Source: Heliocidaris erythrogramma
Lineage: Eukaryota; Echinodermata; Echinoidea; Camarodonta; Echinometridae
Reading direction: 5' to 3'
Assembly: GCA_025617745.1 (NCBI GenBank)
Contig: CM046853.1
Location: 59,047,233 to 59,111,232, forward strand
Length of the DNA: 64,000 nt
Position numbers and translations under genes: made by a program
Notes under the pieces: model-generated
Told to the model about the DNA's origin: nothing
Database searches by the model: none
Seen by the model: only the letters and a program-made list of their open reading frames with translations
Part shown: positions 27,844 to 38,633 of the stretch, in pieces
Position numbering within the stretch: the first letter of the stretch is position 1
How the letters are laid out: each line of letters starts with the position of its first letter

Positions 27844-30733
27844 CTTGATCTGCATCAGAAGCAGAAATGGTGATAACACTGGAAGAAGCAAGGGAATTCT
27901 CTTGAATTTCTGCCGTGTAGCTAGTCTCTTCAAACACTGGGGCATTGTCATTCACATCCTGGACTGTGACTTGGACATACGCTCTTGATTGCTGCGGGAT
28001 TATTCCATGATCACTAGCAGTTACATACAAGGTATAGGACGAGATGTCTTCGCGATTCAACAGCACCTTGGTGCGAATTTGACCACTTTCTTCATTGATC
28101 TCAAACTCAGCAGATTCATCCATGCTGTAGCTGATTTCAGCATTAGCACCGGCATCATTGTCAGATGCAGACACTGTAACAATAACTTCTCCGATATCAG
28201 CACCTTCACTGACATAAACATTGTAAGGTGAGTTCTGAAACACTGGCGCAAAATCATTGACATCAGTTACATTGATGTACACAGTGCAGGTGCTTTCAAA
28301 CTGCCTGTCCGATGCTGTAACTGTCAGAGAGTAGAAGGACTTACTATTGTAACTCAGTTGAGATGTAACAGTAATTGTTCCTTCATTGTTCTGAGTAAGG
28401 ATGTTGAAAGGGATACGGCCGGTAGGGTCCAGTGAGTCTACAATCCTGTAGGAGATAGAGTTCTGTTCATCAGGGTCTGTTGCTGTTACAGTCAATACCT
28501 CAAAACCATGGTAAGCATTTTCAGCTACGGAGGCATGGTAGACTTCTTCAGGAAACATAGGAGCATTGTCATTCACATCTGTGACAGTGATGATGACCGA
28601 AGCAGTGGATGTTTTGGGAGTCTCCCCATGGTCCATAGCAATCACCTCAAACTCCCAAGTATGTCCAGACTCCCTGTCAAGACTGACACTATTGGTTATA
28701 GCACCAGACGTAGGATTAATTTCAAAAGGAAAGTCGTTAGGAGGGTTTGGGACAGAAAAAGTTATTCTTGCATTTTCTAATTCATCATCATCTCTAGCCA
28801 TCACAGACAATATGGAGTAACCCACATCAACATCTTCCCGCACCACACCAGGGTAAACATTCTGAGTAAATTGAGGGCTGTTGTCATTAACATCCACCAC
28901 TGTTACTGTGACAGTTGTTGTGTTTTCCCTAGGTGGATTACCAGAATCTTGGGCACGTATGCTCAGTCTATAACTCCTTGTGGCTTCAAAGTCTAATGAA
29001 TTTTGAAGTGAGATGAAGCCATTGAGTGAATCAATCCTGAAGCGGTTTTCAAAGTTGCCATGCGTCAGACTAAAGTGGACATCAGCATTTGAGCCTTCAT
29101 CTGCATCTGTAGCCATGACATGCAGGATTTGGCTCTCAGGGTCACCTGGGCTGACATCTTCTCGTACAGATACCTCATAACTCAACTGAGAGAAGTGTGG
29201 AGAGTTGTCATTCAAGTCAAGAACTGTGAGCAATACATCGGCAGTTGAATTCCTTCTTCCAGGATCACTACCCATGTCTTGAGCCATCACTCGGATGTTG
29301 TATCTCTCAGTCTGCTCCCTGTCCAGTCGCACCACGGTCTTGAGCTCTCCACTTGTAGGATTCATCGAGAAGACATCATTTGGGCTCTCGTTGTTGACAA
29401 TGCTGTAGGTAATTTCAGCATTAGATCCCATATCATTATCTGATGCCCGCACTCTCGCAACCAAGGTTCCAGGATTTTGACCTTCATTTGTGGTCTCTAT
29501 GTAGCTTGTTTGCTCAAAAACAGGAGTATGGTCATTGCGATCATCTACATTGACTGTGAGGTAAACTTGAGCAGATTTTGGAGGGGTCCCGTGATCTGTA
29601 GCTGTAAGACGAAATGAGTGAGACTGAATTTGCTCCCTGTCAAGTGACGTAGTGGTTGTTATTATCCCTGTGTTTTCTTCAATAGCAAACATATTTTGGC
29701 TACGAGCATCACCCAGAGCAACCAGGCTGTAAGATAGCCGTCCATCTTCACCATCATCATTGTCAGTTGCAGTGATTGTATCCACAACGTATCCTGCATC
29801 TTCATTTTCTGGTATCACACGTGTGTAAATATGCTGACTGAATTGTGGATAGGTATTCCTTGCTTGCCTTCTGAAACGCTTCAGTACCACTTCTCCATTT
29901 TCTGATGCATTTTCAGAGAAGTCAGCATTCAAATGATTGGAGTCTGATGCACGTAACTCAATCAAAATAGGTACTATTTCCTCTTCAACCTTTTCCGACA
30001 AATAAGACTGAGGCTTTGCTAAGCAAGCTGATGGAATTTGTAATGATCCACTAATATGTTCCGACTGGTGCTCAAAGACACAAACCACATCATTTTCTGT
30101 GAGTAGTTTACCAGATTTAGCATCAATGTCAAAATGATGCTCTTTACCTTCATTTACGATGTATGAAATTGGGCAACCTGAAAGAGATTTAGGAAGGAAG
30201 TTATTGAGGGTCAACAGCACATCCCCAGGGAACCAGCATGTCCCTTCTAGGTATTCCATCATGATCTGAAGAGGTCGAGTTGCGGATAAAGGTGTGTGTT
30301 CAATACGATCCGTATCAAAATTCTTTTTCTTCGCTTTCCTTGGATGGCAACCAATCCCATGGACAGAAATTGCTATAGGTATCATCACATATGAGCCCAT
30401 TCTTTCAGAGGCAGTACCTGTAGTTCTTCCACGAGTTTGCACATATACCAAGAAAGGATTTTCATAAAGTGAAACACATTCCATATCTTTCGACAAGAAT
30501 AATTCCCCAGTGTTACTGTCAATTTCAATGTTTTCTTTCGCATCTTCTCCTGTTAATGTTGGATGAAGACCATATGACCATTCATTTCCCAGAGATGCGT
30601 TAAATACTGAATATCCCTGCTCTTCATAATTGGATAGATGAACATCGAAAGCTGCAAGAGCCGCGCCGTGGAACACGGCAGCGGCGAGCCACCAGATACG
30701 AAGAAGATAAGCCATAGCGGCAGGCAGCTCCAT
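27844..30733 (-). CDS. CELSR: CELSR/Flamingo seven-pass cadherin, exon 1 (signal peptide to cadherin repeat 7)
   Basis: First coding exon of a Flamingo/Starry night/CELSR-type adhesion receptor, a family acting in planar cell polarity by homophilic cell-cell contact. The start ATG has a strong context (GAA before, G after) and opens a hydrophobic signal peptide (about residues 1-28). A cysteine-containing pre-cadherin region follows, then a furin-type site RFRR at residues 286-289. Six complete cadherin repeats follow and the seventh begins; linkers carry calcium motifs such as DRNDH, DLNDN and DVNDN and each repeat has a DRE or DFE element. The donor GTTGGT is at 27843-27838, after CAAG, phase 1. 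Joining to 22825 restores repeat 7 without a break (DADQG followed by SNSEVKYT). CELSR is favoured over FAT, Dachsous or protocadherins because the nine-repeat array ends in the CELSR-like FNNY and PATDPDVSD segment in exon 2. Which vertebrate paralogue it matches cannot be said; invertebrates usually have one. Confidence 0.93.
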
Positions 30734-31190
30734 TTCAAACTTTCCGACCGCTTTCCGGAGTTACAACCGTACAACGGAAACTTAGGGGGCTCTCCCGTGA
30801 CAATTCGTCCTTATTCTACTTGACTCACAGTAATCAAACGTCTTCAAACGTTGACGTAATCCACAGAATATATTCACAACATTTGTTATCCATTCGGCGA
30901 AAATAAAGACCAAGATTCCATCGTGATTTCTTCTTAATGTACTTTATATCCGCTACCACCGGTAACGTTTCCAACGTTTCCAAAGTCAATGATACCTCTC
31001 TAGCTCCAGGTTTTGGCGTCGCCAACAAACTATGCTCCGATCTGGAGTTTGAAGATGAGTATGGACTACGAGTGAAGTCGATCGTGCGACGGTGAACACG
31101 CGAGATGGCGCAATAGCAAATTGGAATATGCGACAGGTGCACGCCAGCTTTGCTACATTACTCAGCTGGTGCGGTGAACACATACACTAA
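30734..31190 (-). promoter_or_regulatory. Putative 5' UTR and promoter of the CELSR gene
   Basis: The stretch immediately upstream of the CELSR ATG is less AT-rich and more CpG-containing than its surroundings. Short open frames here match no family I recognise. A transcription start cannot be fixed from sequence alone; I see no clear TATA box at a sensible distance. Call rests on position and composition only. Confidence 0.4.
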
Positions 31191-31199
31191 TTTATCGTT

Positions 31200-31822
31200 C
31201 GTTTCTAGATTCATCTGGATATTGTTTTAACTTTGAATGAGTCAGTCTCATTGTCTTTTCTTTCTGTTGGAAATGAAATAAATACGAATTTGAATTTGAA
31301 TTTGAATTGTCAATATTACAGTAAACCTATTGGTATTATCTACTCTACCGCCTTTTTCAGGGATATCCTTACTGTGCCACTCAGTAAATGAACATGCGGA
31401 ACATTTACAATAACTCTCCAGAATTAATTTTAAGTTTTAACTTATGAGGCCTGAAACATTCGCCGGGGGGGGGGGGGGGGTGGGGGAGGGGGAAGAATTC
31501 CAATACATGTTCTTGTTTTTGTCGTCGAAAGAAAATATTGCTATTCTAGTCCAAAAATTTAGCTATTAATTATTTTGTTTGTTTGTTTAGTTTATCTTTG
31601 TTTATTTCATTCCAGTTGAATAAACAAGAAAAGTATCCTTTCAGATTCCAGTTTATTAATAGCGTAATATTTACATACTAGCACAAGCAGCCCGTGGACA
31701 TCCACGGGCGCTAGCTGTGTTTATGATTAATCACCGTACCGTATATTTGTCACAATAATCAAGTGGATAAAAATAAAAGTCGGGTAAAGTTATTTTTCAC
31801 CAAGAAGTATTTACAACATGTG
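31200..31822. other. Upstream flank of CELSR: A/T-rich with a TTTGAA repeat tail
   Basis: Holds GAAATAAATACGAA followed by several (TTTGAA) units at 31276-31308, which resembles the simple-repeat tail of a non-LTR retrotransposon or SINE, and a poly-G run at 31464-31480. No gene seen. Confidence 0.4.
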
Positions 31823-32187
31823 CATTAGCGGATCCAGGGGGCCACTTCCGATTGTGCTCCCCCCTCCCTTTAGAATGAATTTTTTTTTTGCCCCCCCCCC
31901 CACTCAGTGACTTTTCAAGAAGCTGACAAAAAAAATAAAAAAGTTGACAAACCTGCACCCCCCCCCCGCAGGCGCGGATCCAGAGGGGGGGGGGCGCAAG
32001 GGGCGTGCGCCCCCCCCCCCCGTTTTGTCTGACAAAGTATGCCCCCGGACCCCCTAGATGGCCATTTGGCTTCGTCAAATGGAGGGTTCCTCAGTGTGCG
32101 CCCCCCTTTCTGAAATGCGCCCCTTTCTGAAAATCCTGTATCCGCCCCTGCCCCCCTCCTTATACTAAATCCTGGATCCGCCCCTGA
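31823..32187. mobile_element. Nested poly-C/poly-G repeat elements with GGATCC-type ends
   Basis: The left edge AGCGGATCCAGGGGG and right edge CCTGGATCCGCCCCTG are inverted copies. A second, inner pair (GCGGATCCAGAG near 31975 and GTATCCGCCCCTG near 32140) suggests one element inserted in another of the same family. The interior is full of C and G runs and has no coding capacity. Related ends occur at 32683 and 38150. Confidence 0.6.
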
Positions 32188-32680
32188 ACACGTGAGTATG
32201 TGTTATTTATCCAAAGCTTGCATGAGTTCTGAAGAAAATACATTTTCATCTTGATGAAGACTAAATGATATGGATATAATAATGTTTGAGTAGAATATCC
32301 ATGCATAGGGAGCGATTTGATCTTGCCATGTTTCTGTGGTTTAATACTCAGAGAAATTAAAGTCATGAAAACATAACATGCATAATTAGCGGTACGTCCC
32401 TTGTAAATGATGCAAAATGATGAGGGGAAAAAATTATTGTTATTTTCTTTTCAGGGGGATTATGGCCCCCTTATATGGGTCTTGGGAGGACCGACCGATT
32501 GACTTTTCCCTACTACCCTCCCGTCACCCCCAGCGCGAGGGGAGACGGGAGTAATATTCTATATACCTATCCATATCATAGTGGAAATATTTTCGAAGGA
32601 AATTTTGGTTGGTTTGGTTGCGGAGAAGGGGCTCCTCCTTTACACCGTGGCAACCAATATAAGTGACGTGATATCCGCAG

Positions 32681-32922
32681 TGGCGTATCCAGGGGGTGGC
32701 GCAACAGGCGCCCCCCCCCCCTATTGGCCGTCCTTTAAAAAAAAGTTGTTCATTAAATAGGCTTCAAAATTGGTCACATATAGGATTATTTTGCATCTCA
32801 GCCCTTCTTCAGAAGCAAAAAATTTCCAAAGGGGAGGGGGCACCCCCTCCCCTTAGACCCCTCCCCCAGGACGGCGATCAATAATGCCTGGCGCCCACTA
32901 TTGGGAAATCCTGGATATAATC
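32681..32922. mobile_element. Another poly-C element of the GGATCC-end family
   Basis: Begins GTGGCGTATCCAGGGGG, contains poly-C and CCCCTCCCC runs, and ends near AATCCTGGATATAATCC. It matches the edge motifs of 31823-32187 but is more diverged. The SINE at 32927 starts directly after it. Confidence 0.5.
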
Positions 32923-32926
32923 CTAC

Positions 32927-33110
32927 TGGGCGTTGTGGCGTGCGCCTGTAATCCAGCTAACAGTGGAAGTTATAAACTGATTCAGGGGACCCAGGTTCGA
33001 GACTGAGTCACGTCTTTCGGATGGTGACGTTAAAGGTCGGTCCCAGACGTAAATAATCATATCTGATTGATACACGTCTGTAAAAAACCCAATTACACAC
33101 ACACACACAC
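32927..33110 (+). mobile_element. Pol III SINE with 7SL-like 5' end and (AC)n tail
   Basis: The 5' part contains GTGGCGTGCGCCTGTAATC followed by CAGCTA, close to the 5' (Alu) domain of metazoan SRP 7SL RNA. That stretch includes an A-box-like core and the TGTAAT motif. GGTTCGAGACT at 32994-33004 is a good B box. Downstream is CTTTCGGATGGTGACGTTAAA, which resembles a conserved core of SINEs in marine invertebrates (from memory). The element ends in an (AC)n tail at 33092-33110. A tRNA-derived head is the alternative, since A and B boxes are shared by both classes. Confidence 0.6.
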
Positions 33111-33265
33111 TACACCTCCCCTCCCCCGAATGATGTTTACAGATCGGTTTAGTCTGTCATAAGGGAATGAATAATATATTTGAGGCGATATACAATAACA
33201 TGTTTCTAACGGTATATAATTATGAAAGCCATTTTCCCCATTCATGTCAATTTAGTTGTTAATGA

Positions 33266-33386
33266 CTTACGCGACAGCCACCCAAGTGTGCGGTTACGTA
33301 AACCCGAAACCCTACCCTAAACTGTAAACCCTAACCCCAACCCTAACCCTATATATTGTTTTCATTTCGGGAGGCTGTCGCAAAAG
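33266..33386. mobile_element. Mini-element with inverted ends enclosing telomere-like repeats
   Basis: GCGACAGCCACCC at the left is inverted at the right (GGGAGGCTGTCGC). Between them lie CCCTAA-type units (33308-33350): several imperfect copies including AACCCTAACCCC and AACCCTAACCCT. These equal the metazoan telomere repeat, but their enclosure by inverted ends suggests transport by an element rather than a chromosome fusion scar. Confidence 0.6.
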
Positions 33387-33474
33387 GAAGTCTACCCATG
33401 ATATAAGTAAAAAGTAGATATAAATTAAATTGAAATAAAGAGTCCTAAAATACGAAGTGGCAGAAATCCCCTCC

Positions 33475-33498
33475 TTTTTTTTTTTTTTTTTTTTTTTT
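33475..33498. repeat. Poly-T tract
   Basis: About 24 T. On the minus strand this is an A-tract and may mark the tail of a retroposed sequence. Confidence 0.85.
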
Positions 33499-33606
33499 AC
33501 ATTTAACAGTTACATGTTCCTCCCCTTCACCCTGTCTCATCGAACATCAACCCCCACATAAAAGAAATTATAGCACAGAAAGAATTAAGTTCAACTAAGA
33601 AACAGT

Positions 33607-33730
33607 CCCCCCCCCCAAAAAAAAAAAAAACAAACAAACAAAAAACAACAACAACAAAACAACAACAACAACAACAAACAAACAAAAACAAACAAAAACA
33701 AACAAAAACAAAACAAAAACAAAAAAAAAA
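33607..33730. repeat. A/C compound microsatellite: poly-C, poly-A, (CAA)n, (CAAA)n, (CAAAAA)n
   Basis: About 120 bp built from A-runs separated by single C residues. The minus-strand open frame here (poly-Phe/Cys/Val) is an artefact of this repeat. Confidence 0.93.
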
Positions 33731-33839
33731 CTGTTCAAAGTTCAATTTAGAAAGTAATGCCATGCTTACACAAATCGGACTCCCTGGAGCCGAATTTTCA
33801 CAAATAAGAGGCAGAAAATTTTGCGGGGACCTGAATCGA

Positions 33840-36105
33840 TCCAAATCGATCGTGACGACCGCCCCCCCGGGGGGGGGGGGGGGGTTGTCTCATTCAGACT
33901 TGTGCATTATCAACGTAAATCACTTGCTGAATTAAAATGCAGATTGAAGTAGGGTCAGATTTTGATACCCTATTTTTATACCATTAACGGCGCTTTTATA
34001 TTTTGCTTGGTATTTTACATCATCATCATGAGACTTCTTTTTAGCCAAAAAGAAACCGTAAAAAGAAATTTAACCTAAATTGGAACACATTACCGAACTA
34101 TCCCCCTTCCGCGGATCTTCTTCTTATCAGATTTTCTAATATAGTGTCAAATTAGGGTCTGTGCTTGCAGACTATACCCTACCGGCCTCAATGAGACATG
34201 CGTGAAACACAGTACCTGTACATGTGCGAACGGATAACACGTGTGTTGTTGCATGCACCGTATACTGTACATTGAAGCCATCCATGCATGCGGATATGGC
34301 CTTTGAGCTACGCGTCATGCTGTTCTTTGCAATACACCAATTATTGAGGTTTCTCCCCTTCACAATATGTGTATAAGGGTATGGGTTGGGCATGAAGCTA
34401 CAAACCCGCTTCATGAATTGGCAGAATTATTACTCCCTCCGGAAATTCAATGTTTAAAAATTAATTTATGAAATATGGACGGCACGTCAGCCCTTAAGAA
34501 GTGCCTCCCACCACTCTAAGAACCATTCCCCGCCCGTGGGTATCAGAAGGTGGGGACCGAAAGGGCCAGGGAGACGCCTATTCGAACACAAAAAAAAGGC
34601 CCCACATATGAATTTGTCATGTTCACTTAATAACGCGAACCGGTTGTGATCCCCGATCTTTCGACAGAAATTTGGCGAAAACACGTCCTTTTCGGCACAT
34701 TTTAAATCATATCTCGAGAACCGCGCAAGATTTTTCATGGGGGCAAACGGTTAATAAAACTTTGATTAATTCTACATCTCATGATATCAGTTATTTTTTA
34801 ATTGAATGAAAATAAACCGCCGTCTATTTTCGACTGAAAATGCATGGTTTCATGCTTTATGAAGTGAGGAGAAGCACTTTTTTGCACTCATTGCTCTCGT
34901 ATTCCTCCTATAGCTTCTGACTTACGTGTCAAAATGTATGGGGGCAAAGACTAGCAAATAGCCAAGATGTTACTCTTTCTTGTGATATCAGGTTCGTCCT
35001 GATTGGTCGAAAAAAACCGCCGTCTATTTTGCATAATTAAAAAGAAACATAGCAAAAAAGATGTCATGTATATAAAGCACGTACAGTATGTAATGCTGCG
35101 TATATAGGCTCGATTTGGACTGTGCCATTCTAAAACGGGGTGCATCAATCCAATGCGAATTGAGCAGTCGTTACAGCTGTGGAGTGATATGTTGCATACC
35201 GTGGATGAAATGGATGAATCATGTCGAATGAGAAAGTGTAAAATTCTTCCTTCCCGCGTACGCACTGTTGTGTACTCGGAGTGAGATTCGTAAATAGCAG
35301 CTCTTCTGTCCCTCCCTTCTCCGTTGCCCCCCATTGCTATAATAGAACAGCCGCGAACAAAACACCGATTTATACAGAGCAATGACCTGGACCACCCAGC
35401 TGATCGAGCGCGTGGTACTCGAGTCGCGTATACATGTGCGCACAGCTGACTAAAGCAGAATTAAACCTTCAAATTATGTGAACAAATCAGGGGCCCGGGG
35501 GTGAGAAATTCATATGATTCCTTACCGTATAATATATAGATAGTTCATGATGAGTTGAGAGCAATCAGGCAAGAGGTGGCTAAAACTTCCATACCAAAGA
35601 CCGACACATTCTGGTCCCATAAAGATCATTAACATCAGTGCAAAATACAATTTTATAGGAATATGTTGACTGTCCAAGTAGGTCAGGAGCCTGTCCCGAA
35701 ATGGTCACCCGATTTTTGACCCCTTAAACTTATTTAGGCCACCTAAGTCATTGACAAAAATGTGCAGCCTGAACGTAGCCACCGGGTTAGCCCCCAGAGC
35801 CCCCATGAGAGCCCCCTAATGTCGGGTCCATTTCATCCCATCCTATGCACCAGACTTTGTCAGTAGGAAGCAGTATGACTGGACATTACAAAACACAACA
35901 AAAATGACAACATGGGGTGTCAGACGGCCTTTAAAAATTGAGATAAATATTTCCTCTTGAAGCCCAGGGACCAAATTTTGTCAGAAGGAAGAGCTATGGA
36001 TGTACATTCCGAAAAATATCATATATACATTTGCGCATAACACTACAATACGTATGTTGTAGGATCCCTCAAATTGGCAATCCGTCAGATTGACTGTTTG
36101 GTTAT
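33840..36105. other. Gene-free stretch
   Basis: No supported gene. It contains a C7/G16 junction at 33861-33885 and two related blocks sharing AACCGCCGTCTATTTT at 34815-34830 and 35016-35031. Near 35850-35885 and 35960-36000 there are two imperfect copies of a TTTGTCAG..GGAAG motif. Confidence 0.5.
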
Positions 36106-36494
36106 ACGGCCGGTGTAGCGGCGGATACGGGGATCGACAGATACCGTTCTAAAAACGGCCTAGAACACTATCTGCCGGCCGGCGGATCGTGTTCCAACCC
36201 CGGCAGATACCGTACCTATTTCTCTTCGGCAGATATCGTTCTTGCTATCGTTTCTCTGTACGTCCGTGCACACTAGCCGCAAATTATGAAGTGTGGTGCT
36301 ACTATGAACAAGGACTCTGTTACTAAGTTCGAAATAGAGGTATAGCTTTAATTGAGAGCTATTTTCTATTTTCTCTCACTATCTCCCCTTTCTCCTTTTT
36401 TCTCCTCCTCCTTTTTGGAGACCCATCACCCCTAACCGGTTACCACTCACACAGATATATATATAAAATGGCCACTGAGTAAGCGCGAAGGGGC

Positions 36495-36690
36495 GCCAAA
36501 AGGGTAGAAAAATTGAGAAAAAGAAGAGGGAAAGAAGAGTGAGAAAAGAGAAAGATAAAGGGAAAAGGGAACTAAAAGAGAGGAGAAAGGAGAAGGGAAA
36601 AAGGAAAAGAAAAAGAGAAGGAGAAAACAGAGGAGGGGGTATAATTAGAAAAGACAAAAGAAAGGAAAGAAAAATTAGTGAGAGGGGCGC
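36495..36690 (+). repeat. Homopurine tract
   Basis: Roughly 190 bp almost free of pyrimidines on the plus strand (GAAAA, GGGAAAA, GAGAGG blocks). The overlapping Lys/Glu/Arg and Ser/Phe/Leu frames on the two strands are by-products. Confidence 0.85.
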
Positions 36691-36958
36691 CAAATTTACC
36701 TTAAACTTATGGGCGCCATATTGATCTTAAAATTAGGTGACTGAGAGGTATCATATTTATCTTAAAATTAGGGGGCGCCAAATGGATCGGCCCCGATTTA
36801 GATCTTAAATTTATGGGGGCACCAAATGCATCTTACACTTAGGGAGGGGCGCCAAATCGATCTTTGGGGGCACCAAACTGACCTGAAACTAAGGGGGCGC
36901 CCACTGATCTTAAATTTAGGGGCGACAAATCGAGATGTAACTTACGGAGGGGCGAAAG
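36683..36958. repeat. Degenerate tandem array with GGGGGCGCCAAAT units
   Basis: Eight or so diverged units of about 30-40 bp, each containing a variant of GGGGCGCCAAAT then GATCTTAAA or a close variant and a TTAGGG-like end. Unit lengths are irregular. Confidence 0.7.
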
Positions 36959-37782
36959 TAAGGGTGTACCATTGGCAAAAATAACGGAATTAATTTAAAA
37001 GATATTGTATGTTCAAAGGAACATTGCCTTAATTAACCCCTCCTAAAAATATTAAAAATGACAGGGTTCAATTAATTCTGGGTATTTTTATGGATTTTCA
37101 ATAATGCACCTTTTGATTTAATCTGAATTTTAAATAATTCTTAATTTATTATTTTCATTAAAGTTGCTGATATTTGACAGATGTACATACCTCAGGAATG
37201 GGGGGTGGGGGCTTAGGGACGCAATTCCAAATTAGGTATCCCTTTCCTTCGAAATTACCCTTTTTATTTATTTATTTTTATATCCTTATAAAAGGCAAAA
37301 TCGGGTTAGCTTTATCAACCTTTTTATAACTCTAATTTTGATGTTATTGGGACGAATCCCACCAAGTTTGCTTACAGCCCAGTTGCATTTCATGGAGAAA
37401 AAAATATTGCCCCCGGGGCACTTTGAGGAACTTCCTCTACATGCTACTTAATTAATTTTAACAATCTGAAATTTGACATTATTTATGATCCATATGATAC
37501 ATACGCACTTTCCGCTCGAATTGCCTGTTGAGTGAGATGATAATGTCATGATGTACTCAGGAGTATTACATGGGGTTTATAAAAAAACACGTTTGCAAAT
37601 CAATATAGACATTAAAAAAAAAAATCTGCTCGTGCTTCATTCTCGCATTAATCGTTACATACGCATCTTCTTCATGATTACAAAAACTGCTAAGAATATT
37701 CAATTTTTTTGTCTAAATACATGAAATATCAACACATTTCAGCTTGCGCTTCGCGCTCGCATTATTTACTTAGGCCTTACAT

Positions 37783-38175
37783 GGGCGTCGCCAGGGGGTG
37801 CGGAGGGTGCGAATGCACCCCCCTCCAGACCACCCAAAAAATTGTTTGTCAGGGAATTATAATAATAATAATAATATGAACATTTATATAGCGCCGGTAT
37901 CCGCCAGGCTCTGACGCTCATGGCGCTTTACAATTTAACAATAATTAACAAATATATACATGGAGGGAAACTGGACCCCCATAACCTCCCCACTGAGCGA
38001 ATTTTGAAGGTCTGGCAAAAATTTTTTTTGGTCGCCACCGCCCCCCCCCCCCCCCCCCCCCCCTTGAGCGACTTTACGAGAAGCTGGCGAGACCAAAAAA
38101 ATACGGGTCTACTTTTTGACAAACCTTCATTTGTGTGCCCCCTCTTATACTCAATCCTGGATCCGCCCCTGTAGA
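37783..38175 (-). mobile_element. LINE-type 3' tail and poly-C element
   Basis: ATA trinucleotides (37859-37877) then TATATAGCGCC..GGCGCTTTACA read, on the minus strand, as TGTAAAGCGCC..GGCGCTATATAAAT with an (ATT)n tail. That is the same 3' end seen at 46010-46074 on the plus strand. To the right, a C-run of about 22 (38041-38062) and the edge CCTGGATCCGCCCCTG at 38156-38171 belong to the poly-C family. Confidence 0.6.
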
Positions 38176-38465
38176 CCCTAAGTGGAGTTGGTAAGTTTTG
38201 TCTTTTTTTTTCCAAAAGGCACTCCCCCCACCCCCCCCCCCTTGAAAAAAGCTGGTGACGGCACTGCCTTATGAGAATTATTATCTTGTTTGTAAGAATA
38301 AAGCTAGGAGGTACTTAAAACTTCAGTGTTTAGGACTACAAAATTTAGCTTTTAATAATGGCCGATTGTGGAAAGGTAGATGAAAATATTTTTTTCATCG
38401 TGCGATTTCATGTACTGGGCATCGTAGAGGGGCCAAAGACAAAGCCGTACAGAGGCTGTACGGAG

Positions 38466-38633
38466 ATCGTACAGAGATCGTGCGATTTCCGTACAGAGGC
38501 TGTGCGATGATCGTACAGAGATTGTACGGAGGTCGTAGGGAGATCGTGCGATTTCTGCGCGGTTACAGTAACATATTCACGGAAATCGTACAGAGATCGT
38601 GCGATTTCCGTACAGAGGCTGTGCGATGATCGT
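38466..38633. repeat. Exact 49-bp duplication in a GTACAGAG/GATCGT-rich array
   Basis: The block beginning ATCGTACAGAGATCGTGCGA is identical at 38466-38514 and 38585-38633 (offset 119 bp). The surroundings consist of shuffled short units (GTACAGAG, GATCGT, GCGATT). Confidence 0.9.

Noticed and set aside
30834-31142. 102-codon frame upstream of the CELSR start
   Set aside because: Not similar to anything I know; best read as 5' UTR or promoter sequence.
33308-33350. CCCTAA units as a true telomere or chromosome-fusion remnant
   Set aside because: Few imperfect units, enclosed by inverted GCGACAGCC ends; an element-borne origin fits better.
33527-33844. 105-codon minus-strand frame rich in Phe, Cys and Val
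   Set aside because: Produced by the CAAA/CAAAAA microsatellite.
34951-35382. 143-codon open frame on the minus strand
   Set aside because: No recognisable domain and no supporting context; composition is typical of random open frames.
36379-36693. Ser/Phe/Leu-rich minus-strand frame that looks like a membrane protein
   Set aside because: It is the pyrimidine strand of a homopurine tract.
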